Assembly: GCA_963821705.1 (NCBI GenBank)
Contig: CAWGEV010000004.1
Span: forward strand, 234,652 to 298,651
Source: DASUPK01 sp963821705
Lineage (GTDB): Bacteria; Actinomycetota; Thermoleophilia; Solirubrobacterales; 70-9
Length of the DNA: 64,000 nucleotides
Direction: 5' to 3'
In this document: positions 25,723 through 33,598 of the stretch, piece after piece
Numbering within the stretch: position 1 is the stretch's first letter
How the letters are laid out: each line of letters begins with the position of its first letter
Position numbers and translations under genes: made by a program
Notes under the pieces: generated by a model
What the model saw: only the letters and a program-made list of their open reading frames with translations
What the model was told of the DNA's origin: nothing
Database searches by the model: none

Positions 25723-26712
25723 TCAGCGGTTGACCGTGGCCATGCCCTCAGGGGCATAGCGGTCGCCGGCGACCTCCGGCAGCTCCTCCTCGATCCGGGC
25801 CAGGTCCGCGTCGGTCAGCTCGACGTCGGCGGCGGCAGCGTTCTCCTCGAGGTACTTGCGCCGCTTGGTTCCCGGGATCGGGACGATGTCGTCACCGCGC
25901 GAGAGCACCCAGGCCAGCGCCAGCTGAGCGGGGGTGATCCCCTTCTCGTCGGCGATCTCTCTCACCTTGGCGACGATCCTCCGGTTCGACTCCCAGTTGT
26001 GCCCCTGGAAGCGCGGGTTGTGGCGTCGGAAGTCGTCCTCGTCGATCTCGCTGGGAGAGGAGAAGCGCTCCGCCAGGAATCCGCGTCCCAGCGGCGAGTA
26101 GGCGACGAAGCCGATGCCCAGCTCGCGGCAGGTGGGCAGGATGTCCTCCTCGACGTCCCGGGTCCAGAGCGAGTACTCCGTCTGGAGCGCGGTGATCGGG
26201 TGAACGGCGTTCGCCCGCCTGATCGTCTCCGAGGCGGCCTCGCTCAGGCCGATGTGGAGGACCTTGCCCTCCTTGACCAGATCGGCCATCGCGCCGACGG
26301 TCTCCTCGATCTCGACCTTCGGGTCGACGCGGTGCTGGTAGTAGAGGTCGATGTGGTCGGTGCCGAGTCGCTGCAGCGAGCCCTCGACGGAGCTCTTCAC
26401 GTGCTCGGCCGATCCGTCCTGCGGGCCCACGGTCGACATGTCGCCGGGCACCGCGTCGTCCAACCGGAGGTTGAACTTCGTGGCGATCACGTACTGGTCG
26501 CGCTTGCCCTTGATGGCCCGGCCGACCAGCTCCTCGTTGGTCAGCGGGCCGTAGAGCTGAGCGGTGTCGAGGAAGTCGATGCCCAGGTCGAGGGCACGCT
26601 GGATGGTGGCGATTGCCTCGTCCTCGTCGGTCGAGCCGTAGAAGGCCGACATGCCCATGCAGCCGAGTCCGATGGCCGAGACCTCGAGGTCCCTGAGCTT
26701 GCGTCTCTCCAT
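25723..26712 (-). CDS. Aldo/keto reductase
   Basis: 329 residues from the ATG at 26712; an open frame runs on upstream but is antisense shadow of DUF2182. The TIM-barrel catalytic tetrad is visible: Asp and Tyr in FLDTAQLYGP near residue 48-55, Lys in ATKFNL near 77 and His in YYQHRVD near 125. The NADPH site is at VPIPGTKRRKYLEEN near 285. It resembles the YakC/AKR13-type enzymes that reduce aldehydes with NADPH. Its natural substrate is unknown. It lies downstream of the DUF2182 gene on the same strand with a 95-base gap. Confidence 0.93.
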   Translation of the reverse strand: MERRKLRDLEVSAIGLGCMGMSAFYGSTDEDEAIATIQRALDLGIDFLDTAQLYGPLTNEELVGRAIKGKRDQYVIATKFNLRLDDAVPGDMSTVGPQDGSAEHVKSSVEGSLQRLGTDHIDLYYQHRVDPKVEIEETVGAMADLVKEGKVLHIGLSEAASETIRRANAVHPITALQTEYSLWTRDVEEDILPTCRELGIGFVAYSPLGRGFLAERFSSPSEIDEDDFRRHNPRFQGHNWESNRRIVAKVREIADEKGITPAQLALAWVLSRGDDIVPIPGTKRRKYLEENAAAADVELTDADLARIEEELPEVAGDRYAPEGMATVNR

Positions 26713-26807
26713 TTCAAGCCTTTCGCGTCGGGGTCGTCCACCACGGGTTCCCGGCGAAGCCGGGTCACTGACCAAAGGTACGCCCCGGGACGCGTCGGCC
26801 CCCCGTC

Positions 26808-27653
26808 CTACATCGACATGTGCATCGACGTCGGCGCCGACGCCTGCGATGCCGGCACGGTCAGACCGGGAAGCTGATCGGGGAAGAACGCTACGCCGAG
26901 CGCCAGGAAGAGCAGCACCGCGATCGTCACCATCCTCGCCGGCTCCTGCCACGGCAAGAGCTTCTCGATCGCGATCAGGGCGGCGATCACGATCATCCAG
27001 GTGATGCTCATCACGCCGAGGGCGAAGAGCGCGGCCATCAGGGCCCAGCAGCAGCCGATGCAGTACGCGCCCTGCTCGGCGCCCATCCGCAGGGCGCCCG
27101 CGGGGCCGACATGCCAGTCGCGGACCAGCAGCCGCCGGTCGCGGCAGTGGGTCAGGCAGGTCGCCTTCTGCGGCGTGAGCTCGTAGAGCGCCGCGCCGGC
27201 GAGCACCGCCGCCGCGACGTAGCGGCCTCCCGCATCCCAGTGGAGGAACGAGGGGTCGAGGTTCCGGACGCCCTCGAAGACGACCCAAGCGACCGCCCCC
27301 GCGAGGACCCAGGGCAGCAGGTAGCCGATGACGAAGAGCGTGGTCCCGGTCAGAGAGTGTGGGGTCACGACGGCGGCGCCACCGCGCGCCCGTTGGCCGT
27401 AGGCCGCCGCCATCGGCACCAGCGAGGGCAGCATCATCGCCGCCATCATCACCGCCCAGACGCCGGCGAACCAGCCGAATGAGCCCAGGTCCGTCCCGGG
27501 GCCCATGTCCATCCCCTGCATCCGGTCGACCGTGACCAGCCAGGCGATAGCGGCCGCCCCGAGCAGGAACAGTCCTGTCACCCGCAGGTCAGCCGCTCGC
27601 AAGAACCCGCTCCATGTTGTCAAGGCACATTCCCCAGCCGGACTCCTGGGCAT
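26808..27653 (-). CDS. DUF2182 membrane protein (metal-motif)
   Basis: About 281 residues from ATG 27653, which overlaps the SRPBCC gene by 65 bases; a GTG at 27581 just past that gene's stop would remove 24 residues and is a credible alternative. Six or so membrane helices. Family marks are the methionine-rich WAVMMAAMMLPSLVPM near residue 68 and the cysteine pair in GAYCIGCCWALMAAL near 215; the C-terminus is also Met/His-rich (SMHMSM). These soft-ligand clusters suggest copper or another transition metal, but the biochemical role is not established. Part of an ArsR-SRPBCC-DUF2182 minus-strand unit. Confidence 0.8.
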   Translation of the reverse strand: MPRSPAGECALTTWSGFLRAADLRVTGLFLLGAAAIAWLVTVDRMQGMDMGPGTDLGSFGWFAGVWAVMMAAMMLPSLVPMAAAYGQRARGGAAVVTPHSLTGTTLFVIGYLLPWVLAGAVAWVVFEGVRNLDPSFLHWDAGGRYVAAAVLAGAALYELTPQKATCLTHCRDRRLLVRDWHVGPAGALRMGAEQGAYCIGCCWALMAALFALGVMSITWMIVIAALIAIEKLLPWQEPARMVTIAVLLFLALGVAFFPDQLPGLTVPASQASAPTSMHMSM

Positions 27654-28032
27654 CGCGACGCGCCTTCTCGGAGATGTCGCTGTTCACGAACAGCACCCTG
27701 GTGACGCCGCCCTCCTCCGTGAACTCCAGCTCGATCATCTGCTGGTTCGAGGGCTCGTCGTCGAAGGTCCACGTGAAGGCGAGCCGGTGTGGGCGCTCGA
27801 TCAGCGTGTATTCGCCGCCCGCTCCGACGGGCTCGCCGTCGGGGGAGCGCATCACCACGCGGATCGCCCCGCCGACCCGGAGGTCCACGTCGGCGCTCGC
27901 CTCTCGCCAGCCCCGGCCGGGCTTGAACCAGCGCCGGATGACCTCCTCGCTGGTCCAGGCGTCGAACACGTCCTCGGCCGGCGCCTCGAAGGCCCTCTCG
28001 ATCCGCACCACCCTCGCCGACTCCTCCGCCAC
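27589..28032 (-). CDS. SRPBCC/AHSA1-type ligand-binding protein
   Basis: 147 residues from a GTG two bases after the ArsR stop. It has the START-like pattern of the AHSA1 family: RIERAFEAPAEDVFDAWTS at the start, then FKPGRGW, YTLIERPHRLAFTW and a long C-terminal helix (GWGMCLDNMERVLAS). Such proteins bind small hydrophobic ligands and are very often encoded next to an ArsR regulator, as here. No enzyme activity can be assigned. Confidence 0.87.
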   Translation of the reverse strand: MAEESARVVRIERAFEAPAEDVFDAWTSEEVIRRWFKPGRGWREASADVDLRVGGAIRVVMRSPDGEPVGAGGEYTLIERPHRLAFTWTFDDEPSNQQMIELEFTEEGGVTRVLFVNSDISEKARRDAQESGWGMCLDNMERVLASG

Positions 28033-28034
28033 CC

Positions 28035-28346
28035 TCACTCCTTTCGCTCCTCGAGGTACTCGCCGACGACATCGAAGAGCCGCTCCCAGCGAGCCCTCTG
28101 GCTTTCTATCCAATCGGAGGTCTCGGCAAGCGTCTCGGGCCGCAGGGCAAGCCGGTGCGTCCGCCCGTCGATCACACGGGTCACCACGCCCGCCTCCTCG
28201 AGCATCTTCAGGTGCCTCGATATGGTCGGCTTCGAGACACCGAAGTCTCGAGTCACCTCGCCGACCGTGGCGGTGCCGCCGCTGAGGCGCTCGACGATGT
28301 CGCGGCGGAGGGGGTGCGCGAGGGCTTTGAACGGATCGTTAGCCAT
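28035..28346 (-). CDS. ArsR-family winged-helix repressor
   Basis: 103 residues. The winged helix is clear: DPFKALAHPLRRDIVERLSGG, TVGEVTRDFGVSKPTISRHLKMLEE and a wing with VVTRVIDGRTHRLAL. No metal-binding cysteine pair is present, so this is the non-metal subgroup that usually controls an adjacent SRPBCC gene. The ATG is 6 bases from the AACTATATAGTT palindrome, so the transcript is probably leaderless and self-repressed. Confidence 0.92.
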   Translation of the reverse strand: MANDPFKALAHPLRRDIVERLSGGTATVGEVTRDFGVSKPTISRHLKMLEEAGVVTRVIDGRTHRLALRPETLAETSDWIESQRARWERLFDVVGEYLEERKE

Positions 28347-28352
28347 TTTGCT

Positions 28353-28364
28353 AACTATATAGTT
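28353..28364. promoter_or_regulatory. Palindromic divergent promoter/operator between ArsR and DUF899 genes
   Basis: A perfect 12-base palindrome, AACTATATAGTT, contains the -10-like hexamer TATAGT on both strands. On the minus strand it would start a leaderless arsR message; on the plus strand a start near 28370 leads to AGGAGG before the DUF899 ATG. An ArsR dimer on this site would silence both directions. Confidence 0.6.
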
Positions 28365-28399
28365 CGAACTCAGCGAACGGATCGATCAGGAGGAACGGG

Positions 28400-29143
28400 A
28401 TGCCGGAGCACAGGGTTGGGACACAGGATGAATACGAGGCCGCCCGCGAGAAGCTGCTCGCGAAGGAGAAGGAGCTCACCCACCGGGGCGACGAGCTCAC
28501 CAAGGAGCGGCAGGAGCTGCCGTGGGTCGCGGTCGAGAAGGACTACGAGTTCGAGACCGAGGACGGCAGGAAGACCCTCCCCGACCTCTTCGACGGCCGC
28601 TCCCAGCTGGTCGTCTACCACTTCATGTTCGGGCCGGAGTGGACGGCGGGCTGCCCGGTCTGCTCCTCGATCGCGGACTCGATCGCACCGCAGCGAACTC
28701 ACCTGAATGCGAGGGACGTGACGCCGCTGTTCTCCTCCCGTGCGCCCCTCGACAAGCTGACCGGCTACCGGGACCGGATGGGCTGGGACATCGACTGGGT
28801 CTCCACCGTGGGGCCCGACTTCCACCGCGACCTCGGTTTCCTCTACACCGAGGAGGAGCTCAAGCCTTTCCTGGAAAGCGGCAACATCCCGGCGACCGTC
28901 GAGCAGAACGCGGAGATGTGCGGGACGGACGTCGTCGGATACGTGATGGAGGGACCCGGCATGAGCGTCTACGCGCTCGAGGACGGCACGGTCTACCGGA
29001 CCTACGTCACCACGGCCCGCGGCCTCGAGGGGCCCGCGATGGCCTACTACGGCCTGCTGGACCGGACGCCGAAGGGCCGTAACGAGAGCGCCACGGAGCC
29101 GCTCTGGATCCGGCGCCACGACGAGTACGGGGTGACCCGATGA
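28400..29143 (+). CDS. DUF899 thioredoxin-fold protein, copy 1
   Basis: 247 residues with an AGGAGG ribosome site. The N-terminal half is a long charged helix (about 10-45), then the ELPWV.VEK.Y.FE signature of DUF899 and a thioredoxin-like domain with CPVCS near residue 92 at the active-site position. It probably acts as a thiol peroxidase or disulphide-type redox protein, but family biochemistry is scarce. The stop overlaps the second copy (ATGA). The two are likely controlled with the divergent ArsR gene. Confidence 0.85.
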   Translation: MPEHRVGTQDEYEAAREKLLAKEKELTHRGDELTKERQELPWVAVEKDYEFETEDGRKTLPDLFDGRSQLVVYHFMFGPEWTAGCPVCSSIADSIAPQRTHLNARDVTPLFSSRAPLDKLTGYRDRMGWDIDWVSTVGPDFHRDLGFLYTEEELKPFLESGNIPATVEQNAEMCGTDVVGYVMEGPGMSVYALEDGTVYRTYVTTARGLEGPAMAYYGLLDRTPKGRNESATEPLWIRRHDEYGVTR

Positions 29144-29865
29144 CCGCGCACGCCATTCGAACCCGGGAGGAATGGCTGGCCGCACGCGCTGAGCTGCTCG
29201 AGGCCGAGAAGGAACACAGCCGGCGGGCGGACGAGCTCGCCCGGCGCCGACGTGAGCTGCCCTGGGTGCCGGTCGAGAAGGAGTACGTCTTCGAGACGAG
29301 CGACGGTCAGCGGACTCTCGCCGAGCTGTTCGGCGGGCGCTCCCAGCTGCTCGTCTACCACTTCATGTTCGGCTTCGGCTACCGGGTGGACGACGAGAAC
29401 CCGGGATGCACCGGCTGCTCCTTCGTCGCCGACCACTTCGACGGCATCCTCCCCCACCTCAACGGGCACGATGTGACGCTGGTCGCCGAGTCGATCGCCC
29501 CGCTGGACGAGCTCAACGCCTACGCGCATCGCATGGGCTGGACCTTCCCGTGGGTCTCATCCGAGGGCGGCGACTTCAAGTACGACTTCGGCGCCGCCTT
29601 CACCGAGGAGCAGCAGCGGAACGGCGCGGTGTTCAACTACAGGCACGTAGACCACCCCGAGCCCCAGCGCGAGGGGATGAGCGCCTTCGCGATCCAGGAC
29701 GGCGTCGTCCACCACACCTATTCGACCTATAGCCGGGGGGTCGAGGCGCTGATGGGCGCGTTCCAGTACCTGGACCGGGCGCCCGCGGGGCGCGACCCGG
29801 ACGGACCAGGGACCGGCGGCTCCTGGTGGCGCCGCCACGACGAGTACGGAAGCGACCAGAGCTAG
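29140..29865 (+). CDS. DUF899 thioredoxin-fold protein, copy 2
   Basis: 241 residues, a tandem paralogue of the preceding gene. The same charged N-terminal helix and ELPWVPVEKEYVFE signature are followed by YHFMFGFGYRVDDENPGC and a GCTGCSF active-site motif (CxxC). Copy 1 has CPVC, so the two copies may differ in redox potential. They could act as partners or as enzymes for different substrates. The 3' end overlaps the convergent pgl gene by 4 bases. Confidence 0.85.
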   Translation: MTAHAIRTREEWLAARAELLEAEKEHSRRADELARRRRELPWVPVEKEYVFETSDGQRTLAELFGGRSQLLVYHFMFGFGYRVDDENPGCTGCSFVADHFDGILPHLNGHDVTLVAESIAPLDELNAYAHRMGWTFPWVSSEGGDFKYDFGAAFTEEQQRNGAVFNYRHVDHPEPQREGMSAFAIQDGVVHHTYSTYSRGVEALMGAFQYLDRAPAGRDPDGPGTGGSWWRRHDEYGSDQS

Positions 29866-30542
29866 GCGTCCGGAGCGGCGGCCCGGTCCGCGAGGATCAG
29901 CGACTCCCCCTCCGGCCTCATCGCGCCGGAGGGAGTGGACGGATCCTGCGCGATCAGCTTCTTCAGCGCGTCCCCCTTCTCCTCGCCGGTGACGACCCAG
30001 AGGAGCTTCCGGATCCGGTTGATCTCCGGGTAGGTCAGCGTCATGCGGTGGACGCCCTGGTACTCGCCCGAGGTCACCGCGACCCGCTTGTCGGTCACCT
30101 CGAGCACCGCGTCGCCGGGGACCAGCGAGGCGGTGTGCCCGTCCGGCCCGATGCCGAGGTGCGCCATGTCGAGCGGCCCGTCCGGGAGCTGCTCGGCGTA
30201 GCGATCGGCTGCGGCCTCCAGGTCCTCGTCGGTCACGGGCATCGGCTTGATGCTCCCCTGCGCCCCGATCGAGAGGCTGGCGACCAGGTGCGTCAGGTTT
30301 CGCTCGTCCGAGCCGGCCGGGGCCACCCTCTCGTCGACCTGGTAGATCGCCGTCTTGTCCCACTCGGCGAACAGGTCCTCCAGCTGGGAGAACATCGGCC
30401 ACGGGTCGCGGCCGCCGCTCACGGCGAGGTTGAAGGCGTCCCGCTCGGCGATCGCGCCGCGGCCGGCCTCGGCGATCAGCTCCGCGCCCCGGGTGTGCAC
30501 CTCCTCCAGCGTGTCGAAGACCTCGAGCTGGTGCGCGCTCAC
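29862..30542 (-). CDS. pgl: 6-phosphogluconolactonase
   Basis: 226 residues from a GTG overlapping the gnd stop as GTGA; an open frame upstream is antisense shadow of gnd. The glucosamine-6-phosphate isomerase/lactonase fold shows FNLAVSGGRDPWPMF near residue 43, YQVDERVAP near 75 and MAHLGIGPDGHTASLVPGD near 130 with the catalytic His. It hydrolyses 6-phosphogluconolactone, the product of Zwf. The gnd-pgl pair is divergent from zwf copy 2, so the whole oxidative branch is adjacent. Confidence 0.95.
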   Translation of the reverse strand: MSAHQLEVFDTLEEVHTRGAELIAEAGRGAIAERDAFNLAVSGGRDPWPMFSQLEDLFAEWDKTAIYQVDERVAPAGSDERNLTHLVASLSIGAQGSIKPMPVTDEDLEAAADRYAEQLPDGPLDMAHLGIGPDGHTASLVPGDAVLEVTDKRVAVTSGEYQGVHRMTLTYPEINRIRKLLWVVTGEEKGDALKKLIAQDPSTPSGAMRPEGESLILADRAAAPDA

Positions 30543-31558
30543 GACGGCTTCTCCTTGTGGCCGCCGAACTGGTAGCGCATCGCCGAGAGCACCTTGTCGG
30601 CGAAGTCGTCGAGATCGCGCGAGGCGAAGCGCTCGTAGAGCGCGGTGGTGAGGACGCCGGCCGGGACGCCCTCCTCGATCGCGGCGATCGAGGTCCAACG
30701 GCCCTCGCCGGAGTCGGAGACCCGCCCCGCGAAGTCCGACAGGTCCGGGGACTCGACCAGCGAGGCGGCGGTCAGGTCGAGCAGCCACGAGCCGATCACG
30801 CTGCCGCGACGCCAGACCTCGGCGACCTCGGGGATGTCGAGGTCGTACTGGTAGTACTCGGGGTGCTCGAGCGGGGCGGTCTCGGCGTCCATCTCGCGCT
30901 TCACCTTTCCCGCGTTCGCGTTCTTGAGGATGTTGAGCCCCTCGGCGTAGGCGGCCATGATCCCGTACTCGATCCCGTTGTGGACCATCTTCACGAAGTG
31001 ACCCGCGCCGTTCGAGCCACAGTGGAGATAGCCGTTCTCCGCCGTGTCGGGATCGCCGGTTCGGCCCTGGGTGCGCTCGGCCGAGTCGACCCCCGGGGCG
31101 ATGGTCTTGAAGATCGGGTCCAGTCGTTCCACCGCCCCGTCCGGGCCGCCGATCATCAGGCAGAAGCCGCGGTCCAGGCCGAAGACGCCGCCGCTCGTCC
31201 CGCAGTCGATGTAGTCGATCCCCTGCTCCCCCACCATCTTCGCCCGGCGGATGTCGTCGCGGTAGTAGGAGTTGCCGCCGTCGATGATCGCGTCGCCCTT
31301 GTCCAGGACCTCGGCGACCTCCTTGACCGAGCTCTCGGTGATCTCGCCGGCCGGGACCATGATCCAGACCGCCCGCGGCGCATCGAGCTTCTCTGCGAGC
31401 TCCTTCAGGGTCGTGGCCCCGGTCGCGCCCTCCCCCTCCAGCTGCTTGATCGGATCGGGGTTGACGTCGTAGACGACGCAGTCGTGTCCGTCGCGCATCA
31501 GCCGCCGGACGATGTTCGCTCCCATCCTGCCGAGGCCGACCATTCCCAGCTGTGCCAT
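30539..31558 (-). CDS. gnd: 6-phosphogluconate dehydrogenase (short, NAD-type)
   Basis: 339 residues, the length of the short NAD-preferring group rather than the ~470-residue type. The Rossmann motif GMVGLGRMGANIVRRL is at the N-terminus, IIDGGNSYYRDD near 95, the substrate loop DCGTSGGVFGLDRGFCLMIGG near 118 and the catalytic KMVHNGIEYG near 190. It oxidatively decarboxylates 6-phosphogluconate to ribulose-5-phosphate. It is divergent from zwf copy 2 across a 72-base spacer. Confidence 0.95.
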   Translation of the reverse strand: MAQLGMVGLGRMGANIVRRLMRDGHDCVVYDVNPDPIKQLEGEGATGATTLKELAEKLDAPRAVWIMVPAGEITESSVKEVAEVLDKGDAIIDGGNSYYRDDIRRAKMVGEQGIDYIDCGTSGGVFGLDRGFCLMIGGPDGAVERLDPIFKTIAPGVDSAERTQGRTGDPDTAENGYLHCGSNGAGHFVKMVHNGIEYGIMAAYAEGLNILKNANAGKVKREMDAETAPLEHPEYYQYDLDIPEVAEVWRRGSVIGSWLLDLTAASLVESPDLSDFAGRVSDSGEGRWTSIAAIEEGVPAGVLTTALYERFASRDLDDFADKVLSAMRYQFGGHKEKPS

Positions 31559-31630
31559 CTCATCTCCTCCTCCGTGGGGACCGAACGCGCCAATCCTATG
31601 CCGAGGTGTGCGATGCCTTAGGTTGCGCCG

Positions 31631-33085
31631 GTGGCGCAGGCATCTTCAGGCACGGCGGTGGGCCCACCGGCGGATGCACTGGTCGTCTTCGGGATCACCG
31701 GCGACCTGGCGAAGAAGATGACGCTGAAGGCGCTCTACGACCTGTGCGCCAACGGCACGCTCACCGTCCCCGTGCTCGGCGTGGCGCGCAACGACTGGGG
31801 CGACGAGGACCTCCACCAGCACGCCCGCGACGCGATTCAGACGCGAGTCGATTCGAAGGACCACGAGGAGTTCGACGAGGACGTCTTCAAGAAGTTCACC
31901 TCCCAGCTCTCGTACGTCCAGGGCGACTACATGGAGAAGGACACCTACGAGCGGATCAAGAAGGCGCTCTCCGAAGCGGAACATCCGGTCTTCTATCTGG
32001 AGATCCCGCCGTCGCTGTTCGCCCCGGTGATCGATCACCTCGGGGGCGCCGCGCTGACCGATGGCGCCCGGGTGGTGATCGAGAAGCCCTTCGGACACGA
32101 CCTTAAGTCGGCGATCGAGCTGAACGACCACATTCACCAGGTCCTGACCGAGGACCAGATCTACCGGATCGATCACTTCCTCGGCAAGGAGCCGGTGCAG
32201 GACATCACCTACCTGCGGTTCGCCAACTCGATGTTCGAGCCGATCTGGAACCGGCGCTACGTCGAGTCCGTGCAGATCACGATGGCCGAGGATTTCGGGG
32301 TGGACGACCGCGGCAACTTCTATGACCCGGTTGGTTGCCTTCGCGACGTCGTCCAGAACCACCTGCTTCAGGTACTGGCGCTGGTGGCGATGGAGCCGCC
32401 TTCGGCGGGGGCCGACGCCGATTCGATTCGCGACTCCAAGCTCGACCTCTTCAAGGCGATCCCGGACATCGACCCCAGCCGCTACGTCCGCGGCCAGTAC
32501 GAGGGCTATCGGCAGATCGAGGGGGTCGATCCGAAGTCGGAGACCGAGACCTTCGTCGCCCTGAGGCTCGGGATCCAGAACTGGCGCTGGTCCGGCGTGC
32601 CGTTCTTCATCCGTGCCGGCAAGCAGCTCGCCGAGCGGGTCACGGAGGTCCGCGTGATCCTCCAGAACCCGCCGCCGGTCGGGGTAGGCGACGGCCCGAC
32701 CCCGGCCACGGACGAGATCGTCCTCCGCATCGACCCGGACCCCGGGGCCAGCATCCTGCTGGAGGCCAAGAAGACCGGCGAGGAGGCGCTGCGCCGGGTT
32801 CACCTCGACCTGCTCTTCGCACAGCAGTTCGGGAATCAGCCCGGGCCGTACGAGCGCCTGCTCGCGGACGCCCTGGCCGGGAACCAGCGGCGATTCACAC
32901 GGGAGGACGCCATCCTCGAGACCTGGCGGATCGTCGAGCCGCTGATCGACAACCCGTGTCGGCTGGAGGACTACAGCAAGGGCAGCTGGGGACCGGACGG
33001 CGCCTCGAACCTGCTGCACGGATACGGGGGCTGGCGGCGGCCGTGGCTTTCCGAGCAGCCGCTCGAGGCGGTCGGGGCCGGTTAG
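31631..33085 (+). CDS. zwf: Glucose-6-phosphate dehydrogenase, copy 2 (canonical)
   Basis: 484 residues from a GTG. The nucleotide site VVFGITGDLAKK is near residue 18, EKPFGHDLKS near 145, the intact substrate motif RIDHFLGKEPVQDI near 178 and QNHLLQVLALVAME near 240. The C-terminal NWRWSGVPFFIRAGK is also typical. It performs the first step of the oxidative pentose phosphate pathway. Unlike copy 1, every catalytic residue is conserved, so this is the likely main enzyme. Transcribed divergently from gnd-pgl. Confidence 0.97.
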   Translation: MAQASSGTAVGPPADALVVFGITGDLAKKMTLKALYDLCANGTLTVPVLGVARNDWGDEDLHQHARDAIQTRVDSKDHEEFDEDVFKKFTSQLSYVQGDYMEKDTYERIKKALSEAEHPVFYLEIPPSLFAPVIDHLGGAALTDGARVVIEKPFGHDLKSAIELNDHIHQVLTEDQIYRIDHFLGKEPVQDITYLRFANSMFEPIWNRRYVESVQITMAEDFGVDDRGNFYDPVGCLRDVVQNHLLQVLALVAMEPPSAGADADSIRDSKLDLFKAIPDIDPSRYVRGQYEGYRQIEGVDPKSETETFVALRLGIQNWRWSGVPFFIRAGKQLAERVTEVRVILQNPPPVGVGDGPTPATDEIVLRIDPDPGASILLEAKKTGEEALRRVHLDLLFAQQFGNQPGPYERLLADALAGNQRRFTREDAILETWRIVEPLIDNPCRLEDYSKGSWGPDGASNLLHGYGGWRRPWLSEQPLEAVGAG

Positions 33086-33111
33086 GCCGCGCCCTCTGTA
33101 GGGTGAAAGCG

Positions 33112-33570
33112 GTGTCCGAGGCCACGCTCCACACGAACGCCGGCCCGATCAAGGTCCGCTTCTTCGACGACGACGCGCCGAAGACCGTCGAGAACTTCCG
33201 CAAGCTGGCGGGCGACGGCTTCTACGACGGGCTGACCTTCCACCGGGTCATCAAGGACTTCATGATCCAGGGCGGCTGCCCCGAGGGGACCGGCACCGGC
33301 GGCCCCGGCTACACGTTCGAGGACGAGTTCAACGACAACAAGGTCGTTCGCGGCGCCCTGGCGATGGCCAACTCGGGCCCGAACACCAACGGCTCGCAGT
33401 TCTTCATCGTCACCACGGACGCCGCTCCCTGGCTGGACGGGAAGCACACCGTATTCGGGGAGGTCACCGACGGCATGGACGCGGTCGACGCGATCGAGGG
33501 GACCGACACGGGCCCCGGCGACCGGCCGAGCTCGCCGCAGGTGATCGAGAGGGTCGAGCTGAGCGATTAG
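33112..33570 (+). CDS. Peptidyl-prolyl cis-trans isomerase, cyclophilin type
   Basis: 152 residues from GTG 33112; a GTG at 33103 is the alternative. The cyclophilin core is complete: FHRVIKDFMIQGG near residue 45 (catalytic Arg/Phe), ALAMANSGPNTNGSQFFI near 85 and WLDGKHTVFGEV near 110. There is no signal peptide, so it is a cytoplasmic folding catalyst. It follows zwf copy 2 by 26 bases and precedes an SDR gene. Confidence 0.95.
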   Translation: MSEATLHTNAGPIKVRFFDDDAPKTVENFRKLAGDGFYDGLTFHRVIKDFMIQGGCPEGTGTGGPGYTFEDEFNDNKVVRGALAMANSGPNTNGSQFFIVTTDAAPWLDGKHTVFGEVTDGMDAVDAIEGTDTGPGDRPSSPQVIERVELSD

Positions 33571-33598
33571 CGGAGGGGAGCAGGGGAAGCCAGCGAAC

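Noticed and set aside
31646..33019. 457-codon minus-strand frame opposite zwf copy 2
   Set aside because: Antisense shadow. The plus strand encodes a complete glucose-6-phosphate dehydrogenase with intact motifs.
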